Made by a program: the position numbers and the translations under genes
The notes under the pieces: model-generated
Told to the model about the DNA's origin: nothing
What the model saw: the letters and a program-made list of their open reading frames with translations, nothing else
Database searches by the model: none
Origin: Fusarium oxysporum f. sp. lycopersici 4287
Taxonomy: Eukaryota; Ascomycota; Sordariomycetes; Hypocreales; Nectriaceae
Direction of reading: 5' to 3'
DNA: 64,000 nucleotides
NCBI RefSeq assembly: GCF_000149955.1
Contig: NC_030986.1
Location: 1,059,967-1,123,966 of the forward strand
In this document: positions 35,034 to 45,900 of the stretch, piece after piece
Position numbering within the stretch: position 1 is the first letter of the stretch
How the letters are laid out: each line of letters opens with the position of its first letter

Positions 35034-36356
35034 TCAAGCAGAGGCCACGATCCATGAAGTCGCTGGAGAATGAGCCCGCTTAGGGATCGGAGCAGGCTTT
35101 GGTAGAGTCCAACCGAGCATCGACATGACAACTTTGGGTGCAGTGGCTATCATTGGGGCCGGAGCCGTCGTAGGGGCTCGAGCTGTGTAAGGAGCTGGAG
35201 CAGTCTTGGGCACAAATACTGTTGATGTGCTGAGTGTGACTGAGTATGCTGGAACTGGTGCCATATTGGGGATAGAAACAGCCCTTGGAGCAGAAGATGT
35301 TGTTGTCACGGATGGCATCGTGGGAACAGTTGACGCCCATGAAGTAGCTGGAATTTCTGGAGATGGTGCTTTTGATCGCTTTTGAGTGACTTCAGGAATA
35401 TGAGGAGGTTGCACAGGTGTGCTCTTCTTATGAATCTGGGTCTTTGGTTGGACCTTGGGCTCCATCTTTGGCTGAACTTCCTTATGCTGAGCCTTAGACA
35501 CATTCTGATGATCAACTTTGGGAGGGGAGTGTTTGACCTCAGCTTTCGGCTTGGGTCTTATTTGTTCCTTGATCGGCTTGATAGGCTCGACAATAGGCTC
35601 TGGCTCATCTTCCACGGTTGGAGGGGGGACTACCATCTTTTCGGCCGGCTCAGATTTGGGCTTGGGTTCAACCTTTGGCTCGGGCTTCTGTGTCATCTTC
35701 ACCTCGAATTTGGGCATTAATTGAGGGGTGACTTTGGGCTCCTCTCTAAATGTTCTTGGAAGAATCGGCGACTCGGGTTCGGGAAGGATAGTCTTCTTTG
35801 TTGGGGGCTCTGGCAAAGGACGCGGTGCTGGCTTGGGTGTAGAGACCGCCTGAAGTGCTTCCTCTGTCTTCCCGATATTCTTGGACTTCTCAACCGGCTC
35901 AGGCTTCTGTTCAAGCCTTGTGTGGGACAACTTGGGTTCATCCCTGGACTCTTTGGCTACAGGTGAAGGCAACGTGCCAGGCTCAATCACTGCTTCAGTT
36001 TGAACTGGCATGCCAGGCCCAACAGGCTTGCCATGCTCAAGAAGTGGCTCCGAGCTGGACGAAAAGAACGGGTGAGGGGGTACGACTTCGCGTTCTTTCG
36101 GTGGTGCAGTGTCGTATCGAGATACAGAAGGGCGAGGCTGCTCGACATTCTCCTTTGTAGTCATACGTGAGGATGTAGAGAATCGAGACGATGTCGAAAC
36201 TCGAGAACTGTCAAACGAGTCCTTGGAGAAGCCCGAGTCTGCAGGTGAAGTTGCCTCAGGGTCATCGCTGTTTGTACGCTTGAACATTCGGCCGATGCGC
36301 TTGGCAGCTGACTTGGCTGTAGGCCGACGCTTAAGAGACTTGATAGATCCAGGCAT
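35034..36356 (-). CDS. proline/lysine-rich disordered protein
   Basis: A 440-residue intronless ORF, not assignable to any family. The N-terminus is basic (MPGSIKSLKRRPTAKSAAKR). A Ser-rich stretch with SSRFSTSSR follows, then a long middle of Pro/Lys/Glu-rich degenerate repeats (PKVEPKPKSEP and the like), and a Thr/Ala/Pro-rich tail ending PATSWIVASA. No hydrophobic segment or globular domain is visible. Codon use and the uninterrupted length on this strand support a real gene. Long ORFs on the opposite strand here are shadows of the repeated codons. Confidence 0.65.
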   Translation of the reverse strand: MPGSIKSLKRRPTAKSAAKRIGRMFKRTNSDDPEATSPADSGFSKDSFDSSRVSTSSRFSTSSRMTTKENVEQPRPSVSRYDTAPPKEREVVPPHPFFSSSSEPLLEHGKPVGPGMPVQTEAVIEPGTLPSPVAKESRDEPKLSHTRLEQKPEPVEKSKNIGKTEEALQAVSTPKPAPRPLPEPPTKKTILPEPESPILPRTFREEPKVTPQLMPKFEVKMTQKPEPKVEPKPKSEPAEKMVVPPPTVEDEPEPIVEPIKPIKEQIRPKPKAEVKHSPPKVDHQNVSKAQHKEVQPKMEPKVQPKTQIHKKSTPVQPPHIPEVTQKRSKAPSPEIPATSWASTVPTMPSVTTTSSAPRAVSIPNMAPVPAYSVTLSTSTVFVPKTAPAPYTARAPTTAPAPMIATAPKVVMSMLGWTLPKPAPIPKRAHSPATSWIVASA

Positions 36357-37663
36357 GTTGGTTTACGGCGAATGACCTATCGAGGTTGAGACTATCTGTC
36401 AACTGTCGATAGGAAGTTGGTGAAGATTTGTCTTATAAAGTGGCAGGCCCGGGATCGAAGTGACAAGGATGACTAGAGTACAGCCGGCTATTGTGAGAGC
36501 TTATGGAGAGAATGTGTCGGGAGATCTAAAGGTCATGCAAGTTTGGTAGGGTTCTGTATAAGAGATATGGTCAAAGAAGCACAAGGACTGAGAATCAATA
36601 GCCAAACCAGACAAGAACAGAAATGAAAAAGGGCTCAGGATATCTCCGAGTATTTATAACTCAACCTCAACAGTACAACAATGTACTATCCTGTTGGATT
36701 GTAACTCGGTTCATTCCGCCCCGCGGGGCCGCCGGGAGATCGTAGATGGATGATCCATGTATGTAACTGCACGACATAAGAGCTGAAAGGTCTATGTTCC
36801 ACCTGAATCACAAATCTATAGGTTGTCGATGCTCCAGTGAACGTGACATTATCTGCAAGAAACTGGAGCTGTAAACAAAGGGACACGTCTTCAGCTCAGG
36901 TGGTCATTGTTTTGTTTTTTATAGCAGGGAATATGCTGCCTCCGGACAACCGCTCCGGTTGAAGTCGGGAAACACCCGGAGCCGGCCGGATCGGGGCCGG
37001 GATGGGAGGCGATTGCAAGCCGGCAATCCTTCAATTCGAACTTTGGCAAGTGACATAATAAAATAATTCTCTAGGTCAATCGTTTATATGGTGAATCTCT
37101 TTTGAAATGATCATTTGACATGATATGACTCTCACATGCACAAGACGCGGCCCATACCGGGGCGGGAGAATTATTCCGTATATGCAATAGAGGACGATTT
37201 ATGTGTTTCAAAACTGCACCTGCATATGCATGTCTTGCATGTCAACTAATCGGAAGTCTAGAATATTATATGCTTTATCTATATTATATGTTGGCAACAT
37301 AAACATAGACGGGCCTACGGATGCTACCCCGGCTTCTCTTCCATCTATCATATCATGAACAATAAAGAAAGCAATAACTTGTTGTCTACAGTACAAGAAT
37401 GAGCTCCCATTCAGCAACATAAGAGCTTTCAAGTAAACGTATTGTATAATAATCACCGATTGTCAAGCTGCATTTTGTGAAGAACTGCAAATGTACCGCA
37501 AGGTACGAGTTTCACGAAAGATTCGGACTAGCATTTGAAGTAGTAAAAAGATTCATGCTCTATGTTCTTGGATCTATATGTATGATGAAATATTAACAAT
37601 TGAATCAGGATGTGTATGTACCAGCACCACAGCTCAACAACCTAACGCCATCGCAATGCACAT
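36357..37663. promoter_or_regulatory. intergenic with CGG/CCG-rich cluster
   Basis: About 1.3 kb. The segment 36941-37023 is rich in CCGG and CGG/CCG triplets in both orientations, including TCCGG-7-TCCGG and CCGGCCGG, set in otherwise AT-rich DNA. CGG/CCG pairs are the half-sites of Zn2Cys6 fungal regulators, so this may be an upstream control region of the gene at 36356. 37040-37660 is AT-rich and holds no gene. Confidence 0.4.
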
Positions 37664-38868
37664 TTACTGGTTCCAGTTGTTGAATTGCCACTTGACCTAA
37701 ACATGTTGTCAGCGATTGATCAGACACAAAGGTTCGGATGTTAACTTACGTAGCTGGGGTTGATCTTCTGGACATCAGGAACACCCAAGTTACCAGCGTC
37801 AATGGCAATCTCGTGCTTGAGAATGTCGATGACCTTCTTGACACCATCGACACCGAAGACGTTGGCGTACATGAAAGGACGTCCAAGACCAACAGCCTTG
37901 ACACCGAGAGAAAGAAGCTTGAGGACATCAGCGCCATATCGGACACCACCGTCAGCGTAGACCTCAATCTTCTTGAAGACCTCAGGGGCCTCCTGGTGGA
38001 TCTCAAGAGCGACCTCAAGACCAGAGGGGCTGCCATCGAGCTGACGGCCACCGTGGTTGGAGAGGATGATAGCGGGAGCACCGTGCTGAACAGCAAGCTT
38101 AGCATCGGCGGCAGAGCCAATACCCTTGATGATAACGGGGAGCTTGGTCATCTTCTGGAGCTTCTTGTAGTAGTCCCAGGTGATGTAGGAGTAGTCGGAG
38201 TCAGCGGAACCAACACCGAATCGAGCAGCACGATGCCGGTTGCCGTCGGCAGCAGAGTCGACGGTGAAGACGATGGCAGCAGCACCGGCCTTCTCGGAGC
38301 GGTCAAGGAGCTCTTGGGTCTCAGTGTCGTTGGAGGTGAGGTAGAGCTGCTGGAAGACGACCTGGCCCTCAGACTTGGCCTTGGCGATCTCCTCGATGGT
38401 GAGAGAGGCGTAGAGAGCGGGCATGTAGAGAATGTCGCCCTCACCAGCACCCTTCATGAGGTTAAGCTCGGCATCAGGGTGGGCGTTACCAGCCCTGGCG
38501 CAAGGGCTGATGAAGAAAGGAGCTGAGAAGTTGTGGCCGAGGATTTTGGTGGGCAGAGTGTTCTCAACGTTGGTGATATCAACCATAGTTCGGGGCTTGA
38601 AGCGGTAACGCTGGAAGACCTCGAGGTTGTTGCGGTACGACCACTCGCCGGCAGCACCGTTGCGGTAGTATGTGTAGTTCTCGATGGGGAGGTAGTTCTT
38701 AGCAGCCCACTCAAAGTCAGGGAGGCCGATCATCTGCTCGAGCTTGGGGAGCTTCCCGGTGGGAAGATCGCCGACGACGATCTCGAGACCAGTGTCGGGC
38801 TGCTCGAGGAAAGGACGAGCAGCCATGGCCCCCGAGAGGAGGGCGCTGGTAAGGATCTGAGTGCGCAT
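37664..38868 (-). CDS. FMN-dependent 2-hydroxyacid dehydrogenase
   Basis: A 383-residue alpha-hydroxyacid dehydrogenase/oxidase without a cytochrome b5 domain. Exons are 38868-37750 and 37696-37664; the last is only 11 codons including the stop, after a 53-base intron (GTAAGT donor, TTTAG acceptor). Landmarks: FFISPCARAGNAHPDAE, VFQQLYL, IIKGIGSAADA (FMN-phosphate Lys region), SNHGGRQLDG with the catalytic His and Arg, and YADGGVRYGADVLKLLSLG. Likely oxidises L-lactate or a related 2-hydroxyacid. The first 17 residues (MRTQILTSALLSGAMAA) look like a signal peptide, unusual for a family that is mostly cytosolic, peroxisomal or mitochondrial. A 262-residue ORF on the opposite strand is a codon-bias shadow. 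Confidence 0.9.
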
Positions 38869-41635
38869 TGCGATGAGAATGAGTCTGTGATGGGTAGTAA
38901 AGAGTGTCTTGAGGTGGGATATGGCTGGGGAATAAGAAGTGTTGATCAGAAGGGCGAGGCGGCTCTTTTAAGCTTTAGGAATGAGAGTTGATGTCAAGAC
39001 CGAATACTACGGAAACATGTATTCCATGGTCAAGTCAAGGGTGTTTGCCTTGTCTTGATTAACAATGAACCCATCTGCTCTGCTCTGTCTGTGTCAGTCA
39101 GTTAGTGCGACTGACATGTCAAGCCTCCTTGCAAAGTCTAACAGATGGAGATACTAACCAAGACCAATGACATCGATACGTAATGCGATGCAACGGCAGA
39201 CCATGAGCCACGCATCGGAGTGCCGCTGTCTTGGGTCCACTACCGAAATTACGCCTGTAGCAGCTTCTACTCTATCTGATCCGTTTCTGTAACAGGTGAA
39301 AGGATTTTTGTATGGGCACTTGGACACTGTAGGTATGTGATAGTGATAGTGACAAGATATCAAAGGCCCTCACGTTTATACTACATTCCTCTTTGGTCTT
39401 TGTTACCCGTTATTGCTATATGGTATCAAGAATACTACATTACTCGTCATATACGCGCATTCACAACCTTGGCAACTTGGCCCAATACTCCGGTTCAGAA
39501 TTCATCCGTTCTCGAGGTGACGATGGGGATATAATGTGGAGGGCTATGTTGGGAGTGATACAGCATGTTTCTTGGCATGATGATCCCTGCAATTCATGTC
39601 ATTCACACCTCGATCGCATAGTTCAACAGCGCCGAAGTTTAAAACGCGGAAGACGGTTACTAGATCGGACATTGACTGACTGTACAGTAAAGTTGTGACA
39701 GGTTCAATTCATGAGTATGTTTCTCTAGTGGTTGGCATTAACAAAGCAACGAGTCATTCAGCCCCCTTGGGCGGTTAAACCTGATATGTTTTGTTCGGCG
39801 ATAACTTTAGATAGTTTAAGCTTAGAAGAAACCAAACAATCAGGGCAGGCCCAGGGAGGGAGGATCGCAAAACTAGCAGAGTTTGTCTTGGATCACTAAT
39901 GCTCACATAAGGATCCGTGGTCCATATGAGGCAATCCCCTGTTACGCATAGAGTATCTAGCATCTGGGTGATTCTCCTTCTGTTTCACGGGACATCACCA
40001 GCCCAGCCAAACCAAACCAAGGAACTGAATAATCTCTCACTGTTAAGGATCTCTCGGTGGATCTTTTGACGAACGCTGGGATGAGAGAATGAATGTCACT
40101 CTGGTCTCTTGTTCGATATCCCACTCGGATACAGTCTCCACCAATTCTTTGTAATCTTGGTTGATGCGTATTTAGAGTTTTTATGCTTGTCTAATAAACT
40201 AATTTAGCTAGGACAGGACATGACGTTGAAAATGAGGCGCAGACGAGACATGACGAGTCAAGCTAGTTGACTTAGAACAAGAACATCTCGCCGTGTGTCA
40301 CGCCATGCAAGTTCTTTATTTCATGTGCATCCCGTCGGTCTTCTAGAATATTTCCAAAGCAGGGACCGGAGAATGCCTTCCGGATGCACATTTACAGGGT
40401 ATCAAATCATATCGAGATAGCAAGGGTCGCATTCTCAGTGGAAACGTCCCCTTCATCTCGGCATGAATTCCTGCTCGGTCAGTTCCTCGTCGGCCAGTTT
40501 CTGAATCTATCGGTCAATTTCTTGTGAGCTGCCATAAACAGACTTAGTCAAGCCGGGAGCGGTCACAGCAGAGATTCCGTTAGTCACTCAAGTGCCGGGT
40601 TCTCGCTAGAGAGAATCGTCCCGCTCGCCTGGAGTTGAAACTATGGCGCCGGAAACGGCCTAAAGGATGCCCCCACGTAAGCTCAACCTTGATCTTTCGT
40701 CTTATCAATCTATGATCTTTGATCAGATGCTATTTATCAAGTGAAATCTCATACTGGACAAATTTGACGAGATTTAAACACCGGTAATCTATCAACAATA
40801 TTCCAAGCAGTTAGGCCAAACAGAACATTCAAATGACCACTGACCGACTAAATGAATGCATTGATCAATCATAGACCGCCTTGTTTTGTCTGAGACCCGT
40901 TAACCCTACCATCGACAATCTCTCTTGGTCGGAAAAATTCAGCTCGGTCGTCCATCTCGTCCGTCCGACGAGGGCATGCTAGGTCCGAGACTACGAAGGT
41001 ATTTCCATAATAGGAGAGAAACAATATCAAACGCTGGCTTTTGGTGGATCATTTGTGAAGTATTGTGACTGGTTATGAACCGACATCTCAGACTCACTCA
41101 GGTCTTCTGATCATTTACAACCAACTGTGAGAGCTGAAATACTTTTTCTCTCAAAGTTACACCGTAAGATGCCTGTAAATGACTGATGGGACACTATAAG
41201 GCGCTGTCTCAGCATCCGAGTGTGATTAAGCCCGTGCTGCCGATCGTATCAAGATACACAGGCATCATAATGATCCTGTTATGTCTCTTTGATCTCTAGG
41301 GTGAGAGTCGTACTGATCCAGGTTATGGTATGGGCAGATCTGATCGCACCGAAATGCTACCTGGTTCTCGGTGCACCTGTCACCTGTCATAGACACGAAT
41401 CAATAACGGTTCGCTTGACTGTGGTTCACTTACACTGCCTGATTATTACAGCCGGTGAACGGCCATGTTTCTTCCTACTTATAATAATTAAGCCCAACGG
41501 GAAGAACCGGTCTAGGTCTAGAAACTTGATGAACAAATGAACAAATGAATCTCTCTCAACCACCAAAAAATAACATCGCGGATGTGTTCTAAAGAATCAC
41601 ATGGCCGATTCGTTTGCCAAAAAGTGCAAAAGAAA
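38869..41635. other. gene-poor region
   Basis: About 2.8 kb with only short random ORFs on both strands. A 13-base unit (TCGGTCAGTTYCT-like) occurs three times at 40475, 40490 and 40510. No transposon ends or protein relics were recognised. Confidence 0.5.
40475..40522. repeat. three imperfect copies of a 13-base unit
   Basis: TCGGTCAGTTCCT (40475-40487), TCGGCCAGTTTCT (40490-40502) and TCGGTCAATTTCT (40510-40522) are spaced 15 and 20 bases apart. They lie in the gene-poor region, and their significance is unknown. Confidence 0.6.
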
Positions 41636-41734
41636 CGTCACCTGCAGGATTCGAACCTACGCGTGCGAACACAATGCCTAACCTTGCTTTCCGGAGATAG
41701 CAGGGCATCGCCTTAACCACTCGGCCAAAGTGAC
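41636..41734 (-). tRNA. tRNA-Ser(GCT) with intron
   Basis: A class II tRNA of 99 bases. Acceptor GTCACTT pairs with AGGTGAC and has discriminator G. The D-arm is GGCCGAGTGGTTAAGGC. The anticodon stem ATGCC/GGCAT encloses loop CTGCTA plus an intron of about 18 bases before the final A. The long variable arm is TGTGTTCGCAC, and the T-arm GTAGG-TTCGAAT-CCTGC is intact. Anticodon GCT reads AGC/AGU. Confidence 0.92.
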
Positions 41735-42956
41735 TAACTTATTTATATGAGCTAGGCAATAATATTAGTTTATATAGTAGAGTTGCACAACATATTCGCC
41801 TTCTCACCAAGCTTCATAGTCTGTACATCGAGATCTCTTTGCCAAGTAAAGCACTGGTGGTTCTATTTTTAATGATAAAAACTCATCCTTTTCCTTCTGC
41901 TTCTTTTACCAGAATTTTATTCTAGACTACATGTCAAACAGAAAACCTTGCAGTTTCCGCTCGTGGCAATGCTGAGGATGTCAGTCAGTAGATAAGTGTA
42001 GTTGAGATTATATCTTTCACTTATAGCATAACCAGTTGCTTTTTTTCTCTACAATGTTCTCTCACAACTGACCCGAAGTAACACTAACGAATTTACGTAG
42101 TTGTGGTACATCTCGGCTGTCAGTCACTTCAGGCAATACTACAAAGGCAGAACTCGCCTACCACAATGCCTTAATGTCTCGTGCAAGATGGCACAGCATC
42201 GCCTTAATCACTCGGTCACCTTGTATTATCATTTGACAGCGGGTCGCAGTTCTGACACAGCATGTGCTCAGATTAATGGTACAGTTCAGAAGTCAATGTC
42301 AAATAGTTTCGACATGTGAATCAACATGAAAGTCGAGGCTGAGTTGCGTACGGACAAGGGCGGATAAGCACAAGTCATGCAATAGCTTCGAGAGTGTTTG
42401 GGCAGATTCGTCAGACGCCAAGGCATCTCGTTCTAGAAAACGGCTATCCCTTGATCGTCAGGGTCTTATTCCCGTCGTATTTTATCTTATACACGGGCAA
42501 CGCTGTAAGACTGCCTACCTACTCCGTACGGGGCAGAATCACAATCATTAAGCCAAGACAGGTCCTATTCGGGCGTGATTGATCTCGTGTTTCACAGCTT
42601 GCGTAAGTGAAAGAGTAAGCTCACAACTAACAACAATTAATCACTCTCACAAAATGCGAGTCCGAGAAACAAAATTGATCGATTAATTTACCATAATAGG
42701 CATCATTCAAGCGCAGTTTATTTAGGTCTCGTGTGGCTTAGAGGCTTAACATCCTTGCCTCGTTCCTGATTCGTATCCGCTGACGTCGTTGTTTCAACTT
42801 CCCTCCCCCACTAACATTAATCACTAAGTTAACCGCCGACCTCTTTTATCTTCAACGCATTATCTATAATAACCTACAAGTCTCACTCTTCACTATCAAA
42901 TGATCATCCAAACTTAGATCTCCTCTCAAACCTCTCAATACCTGTGAGCAGCTGCC
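41735..42956. other. intergenic, upstream of glycosyltransferase gene
   Basis: About 1.2 kb that is AT-rich from 41735 to 42080, has a tRNA-like relic at about 42143-42232 and then holds the promoter and leader of the next gene. No protein-coding gene was seen. Confidence 0.5.
42143..42232 (-). pseudogene. decayed tRNA-Ser(GCT) copy
   Basis: The plus strand here shares CACAATGCC and, further on, GCATCGCCTTAA-CACTCGG with the intact tRNA-Ser 0.5 kb to the left, in the same order and spacing. The D-arm has C-to-T changes (AACCAC to AATCAC, GGCC to GGTC). The acceptor stem and T-arm are no longer pairable. It is a non-functional relic. Confidence 0.55.
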
Positions 42957-45900
42957 ATGGCAGGCATTGTTGATGAAAAAGCTGCTGCGGGTCGGCAGCA
43001 TCAACCCCGCGATGGCGATAACACAAACACAGGGGCTGTAGCCTCAGACGACCTTCAGTTACCAGATATCAACCCTGCTGAGGGACATGGAGCACCGCCC
43101 CCTTACGGAGAGAATCATGATCAGGTTCATTTCTCACAGCCTGGGTTTGACGCTGGTGCAGCGATAACTGGTACATAACATACCATATGCCTCTGCATGT
43201 GAAACATATAAACTAACCCGCGTCATTCTCTAGGCGATGGTCGAGTCAATATTAATATCAATGCTAAGAACAGGAGACTTACAGACCTTCTTGCTCCAAC
43301 TTTGCAAGGTCAACTTGCACCTGAGCCTGAACAACCTGAGCTTCCTCCTGCATATATCCCTCCCAGTCTGGGAGGTCTGCCCGGACAAACACCACCACCC
43401 AAACTCAATGTCGTCGTACAGATTGTGGGATCTCGTGGTGATGTTCAACCCTTTGTTGCGCTGGGAAAGGTTCTGAAGGACACCTACGGACACAGAGTTC
43501 GGATTGCTACTCATCCTACTTTCCAATCCTTTGTTGAAGAGAATGGTCTCGAGTTCTTCAGCATTGGTGGCGACCCTGCCGAACTGATGGCATTTATGGT
43601 CAAACACCCCGGTCTCATGCCTGGTTTCGATGCCATCACAAGTGGCGAAGTAAGCAAACGCCGAAAAGGTATTCAAGAAATTCTCATGGGATGTTGGCGA
43701 TCTTGTATTGAAGGAGGAGACGGTCTCGGTCCGCCTCCAAAACCACATGCCTCAAATGCTCCATTGGACGTGTCTTTGGAGGTGCCAGGCGGACCTGGTC
43801 AAGAGCCCTTTGTTGCCGATGCTCTCATCGCGAACCCTCCTAGCTTCGCTCATGTTCATATTGCTGAAAAGTTGGGCATCCCGGTGCACATGATGTTTAC
43901 GTGAGTTTCTTGCCTTGATGCAATGATGCTGAATACTGATTACCCCTTTAGTATGCCTTGGTCCCCAACACGATCCTTTCCTCATCCTTTGGCCAATATC
44001 CAGTCATCAAATACAGACGATGTGATGACGAACTATATGTCATATACTCTTGTTGAGATGATGACATGGCAGGGTTTGGGGGATGTAATCAACAGGTTCC
44101 GAGAAAAGGCACTTGACCTTCCTCCACTTTCACTGATCTGGGCACCTGGACTTCTTGCAAGACTCAAGATCTCCTGGACATATTGCTGGTCAGTTCTTCT
44201 AAAGCATTTCAGGGATATATCTAATTTGGTACAGGTCTCCGGCATTGATTCCCAAGCCCAACGATTGGGGACGACATATCGACATTGCTGGCTTTTACTT
44301 TCTCAACCTTGCTTCCTCATACACCCCTGATCCAGACCTTGAAGCATTTCTCCGAGATGGCCCACCTCCTGTTTACATCGGCTTCGGATCTATCGTTGTC
44401 GATGATCCCAATGCCATGACCGAGATGATCTTTGAGGCAGTCAGACTCTCGGGCGTCAGGGCATTAGTCTCCAAGGGCTGGGGTGGGCTGGGTGCCGATG
44501 ATCTTGGTAAACCTGATGGCGTGTTTATGCTTGGCAATGTTCCCCACGACTGGCTGTTTGAGCACGTCTCATGTGTGGTACATCACGGTGGTGCTGGCAC
44601 CACTGCCGCTGGTATCAAGGCAGGAAAACCTACTCTTGTGGTCCCCTTTTTTGGTGATCAGCCATTCTGGGGTGCTATGATAGCGAGAGCAAATGCAGGC
44701 CCCGACCCTATTCCATACAAGCAGTTGACAGCGGAGAAGCTCGCCGAAGCCATCAACTTTTGCGTCAAACCCGAGACTCTAGAGCAGGCCAAGGTGCTGG
44801 GCCAGAAGATCAGAGAAGAACGAGGAACCGATGTGGGCGGTAAGAGCTTCCACGATCATCTGGACACGGACAAGTTGCGTTGTACTTTGGCACCAAGCCG
44901 AGCCGCTGCATGGCGTGTAAGGAGAAGTCAAGTAAGGCTGAGTGCGTTTGCGGCTGCAGTGTTGGTTGAGCAAGGCTTGCTGCAATGGTCTGACCTAAAG
45001 CTGTAAGTCGAGATACGAAAACTGTTCAGGGTTGAGCTAACATGTACAGATACCGTATGACAGAGTACAACACAGAGGAACAGCCGACTGACCCAATCTC
45101 TGCTTGCACGTTGTCGCTTGTCACCGATATAGGAGGAATCGGAATGGCAATCGCCGATATGCCCAGGGAGCTTTTCAAGAGCATGTCGCAGCCCAAGAAG
45201 AAGAACTCAACACAAGGAGAAGCGCGGGATGCCGCCACCCCTCTAGCACCAGGAAGCGAGACGTCACTCCCCGTGCCTCAGGGCAATGAATCGGAGAAAA
45301 GATCAACACCTGCACCTAGTATTGCAGACACAGAGACTTTGGACTCTACGGTTCCTACTACTGCTCACTCCAATACCTCGCAGCCAACTTTGAGCGATAC
45401 AGCATCCAGCGTCTCTCGTCCTTGGTCTCTAGGCCAATCAAGTACCCAAGGATCGGTCAATGACAAATCTTGGAGAGAGCAGATCAAAGAAGCGGCTAGC
45501 AAACAGCAGAGACGTGCGTCACCTGTCAACTACGTGAATGCCGCCGTCGGTACTGGAAAGGGGGTTGGTCGAGTTGTGACCACTGGTGCCAGAACACCAA
45601 TGAACTTCTGCCTTGGACTAGCCAGAGGTTTCAGAAACATGCCAAGGCTGTATAATGACGATACTATTCGCCCGGTCGAGAAGGTAACGGGAGTTGGTTC
45701 TGGAATCGTAGTCGCAGGCAAGGAGTTTGGTTATGGTCTGTTTGATGGCGTTACTGGTCTGGTAACACAGCCTTTGAAAGGTGCCGAGAAGGAGGGAGTC
45801 CAGGGGCTGGTCAAAGGCTTTGGCAAGGGTATCGGAGGTCTGATTGCGAAGCCAGCAGCCGGTAAGTTTGTTGTCGAAGCGTTGAGAATGTTGTACTGAC

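Noticed and set aside
37738..38526. 262-codon plus-strand ORF opposite the FMN dehydrogenase
   Set aside because: It is the mirror of a strongly codon-biased gene; its translation is Asp/Leu/Val-rich without any motif, and the minus-strand protein has all family residues.
40045..40080. Similarity to the 5' part of 5.8S rRNA (GGATCTCT-GGT ... GAACGC)
   Set aside because: Only short matches with wrong spacing and no flanking rDNA; likely chance.
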